From Paenibacillus segetis (GTDB taxonomy: Bacteria > Bacillota > Bacilli > Paenibacillales > Paenibacillaceae): DNA of 64,000 nt. Of this stretch, positions 25,010 through 34,253 are shown in pieces (the first letter of the stretch is position 1; each line of letters begins with the position of its first letter). The stretch spans positions 284,912 to 348,911 of the forward strand of contig NZ_BMFT01000004.1 in NCBI RefSeq assembly GCF_014639155.1, written 5' to 3'. Both the position numbers and the translations under genes were made by a program. Below the pieces are notes generated by a model. That model made no database searches, was not told where the DNA came from, and saw nothing but the letters and a program-made list of their open reading frames with translations.

Positions 25010-25219
25010 GTGAATAAATCAGAAGCAATAAAAACTAGAATAGAAGTTGCACGGCAGAAGCTGAATCAACTAGTAGATCAATATGGATTGTTAGACCATC
25101 GAGTTATGGCACAATCCATACTTCTGGATGAATTGATTAATAAATACAATAATATAAAGTACGACAGCATTAAGAATAAACGAGTGGAAATGCGGAAGCT
25201 TATAACCATGGGTTCATAG
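25010..25219 (+). CDS. Spo0E-like aspartyl-phosphate phosphatase
   Basis: A 69-residue helical-hairpin protein with the Spo0E-family pattern: RIEVARQKLNQLVDQYGLLDHRVMAQSILLDELINKY, where the S-x-x-L-D-x-L-I block carries the conserved Ser and Asp. Spo0E-type phosphatases remove phosphate from Spo0A~P and so delay sporulation. Residue length is typical. An upstream GTG at 25001 lies within the Shine-Dalgarno, so the GTG at 25010 (spacing 5-6 bp from AGGAGGTG) is the start. The ribosome site is sequestered in a perfect hairpin, and a strong terminator follows, so it is monocistronic. Confidence 0.88.
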   Translation: MNKSEAIKTRIEVARQKLNQLVDQYGLLDHRVMAQSILLDELINKYNNIKYDSIKNKRVEMRKLITMGS

Positions 25220-25258
25220 TATAGCTAATTTTCATATTCTTATTTTGGTATTTTAGTA

Positions 25259-25291
25259 ACGACTTATCTAATGGATAAGTCGTTTTTTTTT
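25259..25291 (+). terminator. Rho-independent terminator after the Spo0E-like gene
   Basis: ACGACTTATC (25259-25268) pairs with GATAAGTCGT (25274-25283), with TAATG in the loop and nine T following. Confidence 0.9.
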
Positions 25292-25418
25292 CATCTTCAG
25301 GTTGGTCATGGCTAATCTTCCATATATCTAGATTAGACTACGATTTTTACAGTGATATAATAAATGATAGAAAATCATGCGATTTGTTAATAGAATCTAA
25401 AAATATATAGAGAAAGAG

Positions 25419-27347
25419 ATGGGGAACATTACTACATTTTTCAAATCTAGATCCAATTTTATTGTTACGATTATGCTACTTGTGCTCAAGTTGATATTAC
25501 TTAGATATTTCTTCTTCTCAGCAATCCATTGGCAAGGTCTTCCCGGGGAGATCCTTTCAATGCTGGTCTTACTCTGTTTCGTAGAGTTGCTTCTACCAAA
25601 TAAGGGACGCTGGAATTGGCTAGGGTACTTCGGATTTAATTTGATAATTTCATTTATCCTGTTTGCTGCGACACTCTATTTTGCTTACTTCGGGACCGTG
25701 CCAACTTATAGGGTTCTAAGCGGATTGAATCAGGTGCCGGAAGTTGGAGCAAGTGTGAGTGCTTTGATTAAGCCACAGCAGTTTCTGTTTTTTGTTGATC
25801 TACTTATTCTATTTATATGGAAAATAGTGAGACGATCTCAGCGTAGTACTTCAAACTATGGTTATTCATTTGGTTTTGGTAGCCAAAAGAGAAGAGATAG
25901 AAGGTGGCTTTGGAAAGCCGGAATTTCTGCGCTTATGGTAGTCTCAATCTTGATTTCTGGGCTGTATATCGCATCAGGTAAAGATATAGACAATGAGCTT
26001 GTTCGCGCTGAAAAGGTTGGATTTTTGAACTATCAGGTGGATGCATTACTTCGGAATCAAGAAGAAGAACGTAAGATTGCTGAAGGTAATCTTCAGGAGA
26101 CCATCACCAAAATTGAGCAGCTTCAGTCTACTTACCCATACCGCGATAATGCGAATACAGATGGGCAGCCTCAGTATTTTGGAGCGGCTAAAGGGAAAAA
26201 CCTGATCGTGGTACAGATGGAATCATTTCAGAATTTCCCGATTCATTTGACTGTTGACGGTCAGGAGGTAACACCTGTGCTGAATGGATTGGCGAAGGAA
26301 GGGATTTATTTTCCTTATTTATACCAACAAATTGGACAGGGAAATACGTCAGATGCGGAATTCATGTCCAATACGTCGATCTACCCAACAGGTACAATTG
26401 CGATGTCTACGGGATTTGGCAGTCGAGAACTGCCAAGTCTACCGCGCTTACTTCAAAATCACGGTTATGAGGCGAATACGTTTCACATTAACGATGTGAC
26501 CTTTTGGGATCGGAATAAGTTATATCCTGCACTTCATTTTGATAAGTATTACGATAAGCCTTATTATGAAAATGATCATTTCAACGATTTTGGTGCCTCG
26601 GATGAAGAGATGTATCGGGTTGGCGTAGAAAAATTGCAGAAACTTAAGGATAGCAATCAATTGTTCTATGCTCAGTTTGTGACCACGTCAAGTCATTCTC
26701 CGTTTATTGTGCCCAAAGATCGGCAACATATGACGCTGCCAGCAGATCTTGAGGGTACGAGTCTGGGTAACTACTTGCTTGCAGCGAATTATACTGACTA
26801 TGCTATCGGCACTTTGGTTCAGCGGTTGAAAGATACGGGCATGTGGGATAATACAATGTTAGTATTTTACGGGGATCATTTTGGGGTAAACTCTAATGAG
26901 ACTAGTGCGGCTGAAATTACTTCGAAACTAGGAGTTCCTTACGACGATAAGGTTAGCCGTTTTAACATACCTTTCATTGTGCATATTCCGGGCCAGAACA
27001 TGGGCGTTGTTTCTGAACGTTCAGGTGGCCAGGTTGATATGTTACCAACAATAGCAAACTTGCTCGGGGTATCTTTGAAAGATGAACAATTTACCGCGTT
27101 GGGTCAGGACTTGCTCAATATCGATCGAAATGTGTTTGGTATGCGATATTACCTTCCAACAGGTTCCTTCTTTAATGATGAGATTATGTTTGTTCCAGGA
27201 AAAGGGTTTGAGGATGGGACGGCTACATCACTGAGAACATTGGAGCCTATCGAGGATTTCTCAGCATATCGACAAGATTATGACTATGTGACTCAACTGA
27301 TGAAGCTGTCGGATGAATACGTTAATTTGTTACCCAAACGTCACTAG
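25419..27347 (+). CDS. LTA synthase-family phosphoglycerol transferase
   Basis: A 642-residue protein. About five membrane helices (residues 10-200) are followed by an extracellular sulfatase-fold domain. Key points are NLIVVQMESFQNFPI (metal-binding Glu), the nucleophile T310 in GQGNTSDAEF, FHINDVTFWDR, TTSSHSPF and FYGDHFGV (metal-binding D, H). LtaS-type enzymes transfer glycerol phosphate from phosphatidylglycerol to build lipoteichoic acid. Bacilli often have several paralogues. The length fits LtaS/YfnI/YqgS. It is monocistronic with a strong terminator. Confidence 0.93.
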   Translation: MGNITTFFKSRSNFIVTIMLLVLKLILLRYFFFSAIHWQGLPGEILSMLVLLCFVELLLPNKGRWNWLGYFGFNLIISFILFAATLYFAYFGTVPTYRVLSGLNQVPEVGASVSALIKPQQFLFFVDLLILFIWKIVRRSQRSTSNYGYSFGFGSQKRRDRRWLWKAGISALMVVSILISGLYIASGKDIDNELVRAEKVGFLNYQVDALLRNQEEERKIAEGNLQETITKIEQLQSTYPYRDNANTDGQPQYFGAAKGKNLIVVQMESFQNFPIHLTVDGQEVTPVLNGLAKEGIYFPYLYQQIGQGNTSDAEFMSNTSIYPTGTIAMSTGFGSRELPSLPRLLQNHGYEANTFHINDVTFWDRNKLYPALHFDKYYDKPYYENDHFNDFGASDEEMYRVGVEKLQKLKDSNQLFYAQFVTTSSHSPFIVPKDRQHMTLPADLEGTSLGNYLLAANYTDYAIGTLVQRLKDTGMWDNTMLVFYGDHFGVNSNETSAAEITSKLGVPYDDKVSRFNIPFIVHIPGQNMGVVSERSGGQVDMLPTIANLLGVSLKDEQFTALGQDLLNIDRNVFGMRYYLPTGSFFNDEIMFVPGKGFEDGTATSLRTLEPIEDFSAYRQDYDYVTQLMKLSDEYVNLLPKRH

Positions 27348-27361
27348 CTACGGCATATAAA

Positions 27362-27409
27362 AATGGTGCTTCAAGGTTGATGTAACTAACCTGAAGCACC
27401 ATTTTTTTG
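27362..27409. terminator. Bidirectional terminator after the LTA synthase-like gene
   Basis: ATGGTGCTTCAAGGTT pairs with AACCTGAAGCACCAT (one unpaired base), followed by T7. It also serves the convergent gene at 27419. Confidence 0.9.
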
Positions 27410-27418
27410 CTGGAGTTA

Positions 27419-27832
27419 TTAGGATAAATCATATCTCTTGAGAACACTGTCTGCGACGATACTGGGTATCTCATCTAACTGTTGTTCATATTGTTCTTGC
27501 GTCAAGCTTCCTTGAGCATATCTTACCGTGACTTGCTCACGAAGTTGCGAGACTTGCAGGTCAATAATCTGATTCACATCTTTATGATTGGACTCCGCCA
27601 TATCTGCTAGTGAATGTCCTTCAAGTAATTCTTCATAAATGCCTTCTTCATCCGTAAATCCAAGGGCTTCGATCACCGGATCTACTTCGGTTTCTTTAGC
27701 ATCGTTACTGAGATCAGTTAACTTTGGTGGGTTTAGGGCAACAGCTGCGCTGGCTGAGTAGCCTGATAATCCAGGGCTAAGTGTAACGACAAATGCCATC
27801 GTACCGACGATAATGACTTGTTTTATATTCAT
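27419..27832 (-). CDS. Small secreted protein of unknown function
   Basis: A 137-residue exported protein. Residues 1-30 are a signal peptide (MNIKQVIIVGTMAFVVTLSPG... ending near SASAA). The mature part is acidic and helical, with EALGFTDEEGIYEELLEGHSLADMAESNHKDVNQIIDLQVSQLREQV followed by GSLTQEQYEQQLDEI. The pattern 'increment of a short helix pair, GSLTQEQ' recalls small secreted proteins of bacilli that lack a named role. No enzyme motif. It is divergent from the large repeat protein across a 322-bp gap. A GAGAGGAT ribosome site precedes the ATG. Confidence 0.75.
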   Translation of the reverse strand: MNIKQVIIVGTMAFVVTLSPGLSGYSASAAVALNPPKLTDLSNDAKETEVDPVIEALGFTDEEGIYEELLEGHSLADMAESNHKDVNQIIDLQVSQLREQVTVRYAQGSLTQEQYEQQLDEIPSIVADSVLKRYDLS

Positions 27833-28154
27833 TGTTTGAAATATCCTCTCTAGACAGGAATGATGTTATTTTAAAAATAGTATTGATCGTGTACAAGGAA
27901 AAAAGAGTCTTATCTATCTTACTACGAATAGTAACCGCTTTAAGTTTCAAATTAATCAAAAACAACAACCAACTCAGGTCATACATAATGGTAAGGAACT
28001 ATCCACGAGAATCAATAAGACTTTTTGTAGGTTTCTTATTGTCTCTTTGGGTTAATTTATTGTAACCGGAGAAAATGGAAACTTTTATCTCTGTTGGTAC
28101 GTCAAATAGTTAGGAAAAAAATTGAACTTTTCTATTATCCAGGAGGATGAGCGT
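27833..28154. other. 322-bp intergenic region between two divergent secreted-protein genes
   Basis: A/T-rich sequence with no convincing gene. Short frames on either strand lack ribosome sites. It must hold the start signals of both flanking genes, but I see no clear -35/-10 pair or long palindrome. AGGAGG at 28141-28146 is the ribosome site of the plus-strand gene. Confidence 0.6.
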
Positions 28155-31100
28155 GTGAAGAAGTTATGGATTACTCTGTTGGCAGGTTTATTAGTTGTAC
28201 CGTTGCTGTTTCAAGCGCCAGCTCAAGCAGCTACGCCCATCAGTATTTATATTGACGGCGTTCGTCTGGCGACAGATCAAGCACCAATTATGGTCCAAGG
28301 GCGGACGATGTTGCCGCTACGAGCAATCTTTGAAGCGTTAGGTGCTAAGGTTCTGTGGAATCAAAAGGCGCAAACGGCAACTGCGATCAAAGATGACACG
28401 ACTATTGTATTAAGGATTGGTTCAAAGGTGGCCACGATTAACAATGAGGCTGTCACTTTAGATGTACCTGCTCAAAGTCTGAAGGGAAGAACGATGGTTC
28501 CTGTTCGATTCGTCAGTGAAGCATTAAATCAGGAGGTTGGCTGGAACTCCAAGACACAAACCGTGACTATAACTTCAGATGCTGGTAATGGAAATAATGG
28601 AAGTGGAAATGTGAATCCAGTATCTTATGTTACGGTGAAAGACATCGGTGATGCGGGTGATGGACGTGACCTGCAAGTGAGCTTCTCGAAATCATCCAAT
28701 GAGTCTTTGGTAGATCACTACCGAGTCATGGTGGTTAAGGCAGCAAATGCATATAATTTTAATTTATCTGCAGCACTTAGGGTGACATCCTCTAATTATT
28801 CCACAGTGCTAGCTACAAGTACTGATCCTGTGGTTAAATTGACAGCAAATTCAAGAGATGTCGATGGTAATTTAATTGGAAGTAACCAAGCATATGTAGC
28901 ATTTGTCTTGGCAGTTGGTAAAGGAAACAACGCTAGTGCGCTTTCGAGTGCATCTTCAAGCATTACGCTTGATAACGGTGCTTACGTGTCAGCAGTGACA
29001 AATGTAAAGGCAACTGATATTAGCGATAACGGGGACGGTCGTGACTTATCTGTTAGTTTCACTCGCCCTCAGGTTGAATCCAATATTTCTAATTATCGAA
29101 TTCTAATTGTGAAGACTAAAGACGTTAATAATTTCACTTTAAATGCTGCTAACAATGTGAGCAGTCAGAACTACACTACTGTTTATAAATCAACTGGAAG
29201 TAATAATACGTTAACTGGCACGTTGACTTCTTCTTCGAGAGATACTTCGGGTGAATTGATCAAGAATGGTGTAGCATACACCGCTTATGTTTTATCTGTA
29301 AGTAGCAATTCTGCTGTAGCATCAAATAAACTGTCGTCCGGCTCAGCTTCACTTACGTTGAACGCTAGTCCTGTAACAGCTCCAATCATTACTTCAGTAG
29401 AAGATATTAATGATTATGGAGATGGTCGTGATTTGCGAGTCAACTTTACCAAGTTGTCAGATGAGTCTAAGATTAGTGGCTACCGAATTTTCGTCGTCAA
29501 GGCTAGTAACTATGCGAATTTTAATTTATCAAAAGCAAATGCAGTCTCCAGCTCCAACTACACGCAGGTAAATAAAACTGGATATAATATCAGCCAAATT
29601 TTATCTTCCGGCGCTAGGGATGTAGATGGGGTTACCGTTAGAAACGGAGTTAGCTATCGTGTGTTCGTTATGGCGATAGGCAGTGGTAGCAATGCGGGAT
29701 CTAATGCGTTGTCGGCAACTTCCCAAGCGATTACACTTAGCAACAATAGCGTAGGTACTGTATCGAGTTTATATGTAAAAGATGATAGTGATTATGGCGA
29801 CGGTCGGGATATGCGCGTATCCTTTACCAAGGCTTCCGATGAGTCGAATATTAGCGCTTATCGAATCATGGTGGTACCAACAAATTATTATGGAAACAAC
29901 TTCAGTTTGTCAGATGCGAATAGTGTATCAAGCAGCTACTACACAGAAGTGCGCAGAGGTTACAATTACAACGATCTCTTGCCATATTATGCTCGAGACG
30001 TACGCGGTGATTTAATTACGAATAATAAGAGTTACAGAGTGTATGTTCTATCCGTAGGTTATGGTAGCTACTCCGGTAGCAATGCTTTATCAACCGGATA
30101 TCAGATTACATTGACAAATAATTTTGGTGTAAGTGCGGTTACCAATCTAAAAGTTGAGGATATAGCTGATAATAATAATGGTAGCGATATGAAGGTGACC
30201 TTCGATCGGGTCAAGGATGAATCGAACATTAGTGGATATCGCATCCTGGTGGTACCGGGTAATGGCACACTCAACTTAGATCAAGCAAATAATAGTTACA
30301 ATACTTTAGTACCCAAGACAGGATCCAACCTTACTAAGGTGCTCGATAAATCAGCAGTGGATGTTAATGGATATCCAATTAGTAATGGAACATATAGAGT
30401 GTATGTCCTGTCCGTAGGTAGTGGAAACTACTCTGGTAACAATGCATTATCTAACGGATACTCGATTACACTTACAAACAATAAGGCCATTAGTAAGGTT
30501 ACTAACTTAAGTACGAGAGATGTTGGCGATAATGGCAATGGTAGTGATCTATATGTTTCTTTTAACCATCCCCAGGATGAGACAAATATTATCGAATATT
30601 TGATTTATGTTGTTAAATCTAGAGATTTCAATTTAACGGATGGGAAAAACCTGAACTACACAAAAGTGAGTAGGGGGAGTGATTTTGGTAAAGTATTAGG
30701 GGCTGGTGCAAAGGATACAGACGGAGATTATATCAAGAATGATGTAGCTTATTCGGTAGTTGTCCTATCTGTAAGCAATAGCAATAGTATAAGTAATGTA
30801 TTATCCGTGACGTCTTCGATAATACTTTTAGATACTAAACCAACACCAACACCAACACCAACACCAACACCAACACCAACACCAACACCAACACCAACAC
30901 CAACACCAACACCAACACCAACACCAACACCGACACCGACACCGACACCAACACCGACACCAACACCAACGCCAACACCAGAACCAACATCAACACCAGA
31001 ACCAACATCAATACCAGAGCCAACATCAACACCATCAGGATCAGAAACAACAGCAACAACGGCAACAGCAACAACAGCAACAAGAACATCATCAACGTCA

Positions 31101-31166
31101 ACACCTGAACCTACGGTGAAATCTCTGGTCGGACCCTACTGTGTTTTTGGACGTGAGGAGGATTAA
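28155..31166 (+). CDS. Secreted stalk-domain protein with six acidic repeats and a Thr-Pro tail
   Basis: A 1003-residue exported protein. Residues 1-26 are a signal peptide (ending PAQAA). Residues about 28-145 are a copper amine oxidase N-terminal-like stalk domain in two halves ([17 protein letters not shown] and [17 protein letters not shown]). Residues about 155-892 hold six tandem repeats of about 120 residues. Each opens with an acidic loop ([48 protein letters not shown]) and has a YRIxVVK strand and an R/K-D-x-x-G loop ([24 protein letters not shown]). About two dozen Thr-Pro pairs and a Thr/Ala/Ser-rich end follow. No LPxTG or SLH anchor is visible. The GTG at 28155 fits AGGAGG; the TTG at 28122 does not. 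Confidence 0.85.
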   Translation: MKKLWITLLAGLLVVPLLFQAPAQAATPISIYIDGVRLATDQAPIMVQGRTMLPLRAIFEALGAKVLWNQKAQTATAIKDDTTIVLRIGSKVATINNEAVTLDVPAQSLKGRTMVPVRFVSEALNQEVGWNSKTQTVTITSDAGNGNNGSGNVNPVSYVTVKDIGDAGDGRDLQVSFSKSSNESLVDHYRVMVVKAANAYNFNLSAALRVTSSNYSTVLATSTDPVVKLTANSRDVDGNLIGSNQAYVAFVLAVGKGNNASALSSASSSITLDNGAYVSAVTNVKATDISDNGDGRDLSVSFTRPQVESNISNYRILIVKTKDVNNFTLNAANNVSSQNYTTVYKSTGSNNTLTGTLTSSSRDTSGELIKNGVAYTAYVLSVSSNSAVASNKLSSGSASLTLNASPVTAPIITSVEDINDYGDGRDLRVNFTKLSDESKISGYRIFVVKASNYANFNLSKANAVSSSNYTQVNKTGYNISQILSSGARDVDGVTVRNGVSYRVFVMAIGSGSNAGSNALSATSQAITLSNNSVGTVSSLYVKDDSDYGDGRDMRVSFTKASDESNISAYRIMVVPTNYYGNNFSLSDANSVSSSYYTEVRRGYNYNDLLPYYARDVRGDLITNNKSYRVYVLSVGYGSYSGSNALSTGYQITLTNNFGVSAVTNLKVEDIADNNNGSDMKVTFDRVKDESNISGYRILVVPGNGTLNLDQANNSYNTLVPKTGSNLTKVLDKSAVDVNGYPISNGTYRVYVLSVGSGNYSGNNALSNGYSITLTNNKAISKVTNLSTRDVGDNGNGSDLYVSFNHPQDETNIIEYLIYVVKSRDFNLTDGKNLNYTKVSRGSDFGKVLGAGAKDTDGDYIKNDVAYSVVVLSVSNSNSISNVLSVTSSIILLDTKPTPTPTPTPTPTPTPTPTPTPTPTPTPTPTPTPTPTPTPTPTPTPTPEPTSTPEPTSIPEPTSTPSGSETTATTATATTATRTSSTSTPEPTVKSLVGPYCVFGREED
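30839..30980 (+). repeat. Hexanucleotide microsatellite encoding (Thr-Pro)n
   Basis: About 24 copies of the 6-bp unit ACACCA, some as ACACCG, near the 3' end of the stalk-protein gene. Gains or losses of units stay in frame and change only linker length. The long Leu/Val frame on the opposite strand is a by-product. Confidence 0.9.
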
Positions 31167-31178
31167 ATTTATTTGTAT

Positions 31179-31215
31179 ACAAAAGTCTGACCTTTAATGG
31201 TCAGGCTTTTGTTTG
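31179..31215 (+). terminator. Rho-independent terminator after the stalk-protein gene
   Basis: CAAAAGTCTGACC (31179-31191) pairs with GGTCAGGCTTTTG (31198-31210) with one mismatch and a TTTAAT loop, then T-rich sequence. Confidence 0.8.
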
Positions 31216-31329
31216 TTTTAATTGTTAATAGTTAAAGAGTTAACTTGTTATCACCTCCCAATTTGACAACCCCATCCATCCTTTTGTACCCTTGAATGAA
31301 ACAAGGGGAAGGGGGATGAGGTTGATCCC

Positions 31330-32337
31330 ATGAGTAATCTCGGACAATATGTGCTACCTGACGGAACGCTCGATGATCGGAATATATGGCAAAGAGAAAT
31401 CTTGTATCGAGGGATGAATGGCAAACGGGTGGAACGATTTTTTGTATCGCCAGAACAAAGCTATGTGTTCAAACCCCTGACGAATGATGCTTCCGAAGAT
31501 CGAGAAATCTGGGCGTATCAGCATATCCTACATTCGTTTCCCAAGATCTATCCCGAGCTTCTTGCATCATCTGGACTAGGGAGTGGAGCGCAAAGCTGGA
31601 CGATCTTTGAGGATCTCGGTCTACTGCATCATGAATATAGCCTACAACACGCCCTAAAGGTTGTTAAGGAGATGGCTCGTTGGCATTCTGTGCCTACCTC
31701 ATACTTGAGTGAAGCCCCTTCCATAGGACCCAAACCCCCTATAGAACAAATAGCGTCCGAATTACTTCAGCGTATAGATGATGTCCCAGCCGTTATGCAA
31801 CAAATGGGGGTGTCCCATCGATTCCTTGAGGATGTTCAGCTCGTAGCGGAAGGACAAGCTTTTACTGAGAAAAAGGTATTATGTCATGGTGATCTTCATT
31901 TAGGAAATTATGCTGTAACATCAAGCGGGCAACTCTACATTTTGGATTGGGAACATGCCCATCTGAATTTACCGCTATGGGACCTGTATCATTTGATCGA
32001 TATGTCGCATCCCCTGTTTCCGAAGCAGATGACAAGTGTGCAAAGAGAATCGATTTTGAATGGTTATTTAGAGCAAGTTGCTGTCCAAAGTTCTGGTTCT
32101 ACATACGTGCATAATAGAGATGCTTTTAAACTTGATTATTACCGCTTCGCTGCGGTATTCTCACTTTGGATGCTACTGTTGATTCAAGGGGATCTTCGCC
32201 AAGAAAAGGCACTCTGGCCCAAGGATAAGCTACTAGCTCAATGGGAAGAAACATCGTTGAGTTTGACGGAGTGTTTGGGACGTCTAGATGAATATAAAAC
32301 GAAATATAACTATATAGATAAGTCGGTGAATTTATGA
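31330..32337 (+). CDS. Aminoglycoside phosphotransferase-family kinase
   Basis: A 335-residue protein with the APH/choline-kinase fold. The catalytic loop is LCHGDLHLGN (H186, D188, N193), and YILDWEHA carries the metal-binding D206. The N-lobe has SPEQSYVFKPL (Lys for ATP). It phosphorylates a small molecule or sugar-like hydroxyl; real antibiotic resistance is not implied. It overlaps the next gene by 4 bp (ATGA), and a GNAT gene follows, so a three-gene operon of kinase, glycosyltransferase and acetyltransferase is formed, pointing to modification of one metabolite or glycan. Confidence 0.85.
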   Translation: MSNLGQYVLPDGTLDDRNIWQREILYRGMNGKRVERFFVSPEQSYVFKPLTNDASEDREIWAYQHILHSFPKIYPELLASSGLGSGAQSWTIFEDLGLLHHEYSLQHALKVVKEMARWHSVPTSYLSEAPSIGPKPPIEQIASELLQRIDDVPAVMQQMGVSHRFLEDVQLVAEGQAFTEKKVLCHGDLHLGNYAVTSSGQLYILDWEHAHLNLPLWDLYHLIDMSHPLFPKQMTSVQRESILNGYLEQVAVQSSGSTYVHNRDAFKLDYYRFAAVFSLWMLLLIQGDLRQEKALWPKDKLLAQWEETSLSLTECLGRLDEYKTKYNYIDKSVNL

Positions 32338-33332
32338 AAAAAGTCGGGTTGGTGATGCGGAAAATTCAGTTTGCGGAGGCCCAAGGTCCAAGGGTGTTTG
32401 CTGAGCGACTTCGGAATATCGCTTTGGAGTTAGGCGTAGAAATTGTGTTTATTTCTCCAGAGAGGCAGGTCAGTGGGCATGACTGGATTCCAGGGTATGA
32501 GCATGAAAAGGGAGATTTGGTTAACTACGATATCGTACTAGACCAAATTTATTCGCAAAATATTGAACATGTTATATACACCGTATCCGGCTTTACATTC
32601 TTGAAGATGTTTCTTAAGAATAGCGTGTTGTTTCCTCATAGCTTTCCTGATCCTGCACTGACAGGTTATGAAATGATGAAACCATTCTACGGAATCGTGG
32701 ATAAAGCTATTGTACAGACGGAGTTTTTGAAGCGTCAGTTCAATCAAGTTTTTGGTGTTACAGATGTTAATGTCATCCCGATTGGATTCAATGAGGAGAT
32801 GGCGAAGCAACATTTTGACCCAAGTGCTGTTATTGACAACCGTATACTTTGGATTGGAAGGGACGAAGAGAATCGACGTCCGGATTTGGTACTTGAGTAT
32901 GCGCGTCAGAACCCCGACAAGGAAGTGTTCATGGTGTTTGGGGGGGAACGTTATAAGGAGAGTATGAAGAAATACGATATCCCGATGAACGTTACTCTGC
33001 AGTTTGCTTTGACTCAGGATCAGATTTTTGCGCTTATGAATTCCTCCAAAGTATATTGGAGCTGTTCTAAATTTGATACTTTTGCGATGCCGCTAACGGA
33101 GGCGCTTGCGATGGGCAAAATTGTCGTCAAACCGGAGCATCCTTGCTACGACCATATTAGTTCTCGGCATGCTTTTGCTGGAAATGAGCGCAATTGGTTT
33201 GAACTAGTTAATATGGCGGCTGCTTCTCCACTTAAATATTCAGCAGAAAACCGTGAGTATGCATTTAGGATGTTCTCAAGCTCAGTCATGAAACAAGGAT
33301 ATAAGGAGTTCTTTGATCAATGGCTAAGATAA
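32334..33332 (+). CDS. Glycosyltransferase, GT-B fold (family 4-like)
   Basis: A 332-residue protein with a two-domain GT-B layout. The N-terminal half lacks a clear motif. The C-terminal half has RILWIGRDEENRRPDLVLEYARQNPDKEVFMVFGG and SKFDTFAMPLTEALAMGKIVVKPEHPCYDH, the GT4-like donor-binding E-x7-E region with FDTFAMPLTEALAMG. Donor and acceptor are unknown. It is translationally coupled to the kinase gene before it (4-bp overlap) and overlaps the acetyltransferase after it by 13 bp. Confidence 0.83.
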   Translation: MKKVGLVMRKIQFAEAQGPRVFAERLRNIALELGVEIVFISPERQVSGHDWIPGYEHEKGDLVNYDIVLDQIYSQNIEHVIYTVSGFTFLKMFLKNSVLFPHSFPDPALTGYEMMKPFYGIVDKAIVQTEFLKRQFNQVFGVTDVNVIPIGFNEEMAKQHFDPSAVIDNRILWIGRDEENRRPDLVLEYARQNPDKEVFMVFGGERYKESMKKYDIPMNVTLQFALTQDQIFALMNSSKVYWSCSKFDTFAMPLTEALAMGKIVVKPEHPCYDHISSRHAFAGNERNWFELVNMAAASPLKYSAENREYAFRMFSSSVMKQGYKEFFDQWLR

Positions 33333-34099
33333 GCGAGCTAATATATTCAGAAGAATTATACCGATCTCTAGAACACCTTGCAGCCAATGCATGGCCTCCG
33401 CGAGAGCAAGCGGATCTAGGGAATTGGCGACTCCGTGCACATGAGGGGGTCACAAGGCGAGGGAACAGTGTTCTTACAGCAGGACCTTTTCCAGAGGGGG
33501 ATTGGCTGGAGGAGGTAGAGAGATTCTACCGAAATCGCGGCATTCTTCCATGTTTCCAAGTGAGTGATTCTTCTCCCCCAGAATTAGATAAAATACTTGA
33601 ACTTAAAGATTACGCTGTCATTATGCAGTGCTTCATGATGGTTGCCTCTTGCGAGGAAATTCTACGGTGTACAGCAGCACAAAATCTATCGTGGAACACA
33701 ATGTTTAACCAAGAGATCAATGACCTCTGGCTTGATGATTTCATTGAGATGGAAGAGTTCCCTGAGGATCGTAGGTCAGCCTATGGCTCCATTTTTGCGG
33801 CAATCAAAGATCCTAAGTGCTTTGCAGCTCTGCTCGAAGATGGTGAAAGAATAGGACTTGGAACAGTTGCCGTCGAAAATGGATGGGGTGGCATTAGCAA
33901 TGTTGTTGTTGCTTCAAGTCATCGTAGAAAAGGAGTTGCTAGTGCCCTAATCCGTGCCCTAACGGAGTGGTCAATGGAGCATGGGGCGGGGCATATGTAT
34001 CTCCAGGTACTCAGGAAAAATACAGCTGCCGTTGATCTGTATCAAAAACTAGGCTTTTCCGCGGTATCATCATACCATTATCGTGTTCATAAGGAATGA
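33320..34099 (+). CDS. GNAT-family N-acetyltransferase
   Basis: A 259-residue protein. The C-terminal 110 residues form a GNAT domain: GGISNVVVASSHRRKGVASALIRALTEW (acetyl-CoA motif A, with HRRKGVA), then HMYLQVLRKNTAAVDLYQKLGFSAVSSYHYRVH (motif B). The N-terminal 140 residues (AANAWPPREQADLGNWRLRAHEGVTRRGNSVL) match the GNAT-associated N-terminal domain seen in two-domain acetyltransferases. Substrate unknown. It is the last gene of the kinase-glycosyltransferase-acetyltransferase operon and is followed by a terminator. Confidence 0.86.
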   Translation: MAKISELIYSEELYRSLEHLAANAWPPREQADLGNWRLRAHEGVTRRGNSVLTAGPFPEGDWLEEVERFYRNRGILPCFQVSDSSPPELDKILELKDYAVIMQCFMMVASCEEILRCTAAQNLSWNTMFNQEINDLWLDDFIEMEEFPEDRRSAYGSIFAAIKDPKCFAALLEDGERIGLGTVAVENGWGGISNVVVASSHRRKGVASALIRALTEWSMEHGAGHMYLQVLRKNTAAVDLYQKLGFSAVSSYHYRVHKE

Positions 34100-34104
34100 T
34101 AGGG

Positions 34105-34130
34105 AAGCACCTTCGGGTGCTTTTTATTTT
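34105..34130 (+). terminator. Terminator with UUCG tetraloop
   Basis: AAGCACC (34105-34111) and GGTGCTT (34116-34122) flank a TTCG loop, then T-rich sequence. It ends the kinase/GT/GNAT operon. Confidence 0.88.
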
Positions 34131-34253
34131 ATGAAAAATAGGTGACTTAACTGTTCTCGGCAATTAATTTTATCTAATGAATATCATATAAAAGGATTAT
34201 TCAACTGAATAAAGAATTACAGTTAGATGCGTGAGATTGAAACCATATGAAGG

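Noticed and set aside
30839..30980. Tandem repeats considered as a CRISPR array
   Set aside because: The unit is 6 bp, there are no unique spacers and no cas genes.
30835..31104. Long minus-strand frame rich in Leu and Val opposite the Thr-Pro repeats
   Set aside because: It is the mirror of a microsatellite, has no ribosome site and no recognisable fold.
31330..32337. Antibiotic-resistance kinase
   Set aside because: The fold is APH-like, but this family is broad; context with a glycosyltransferase and acetyltransferase does not support a resistance role.
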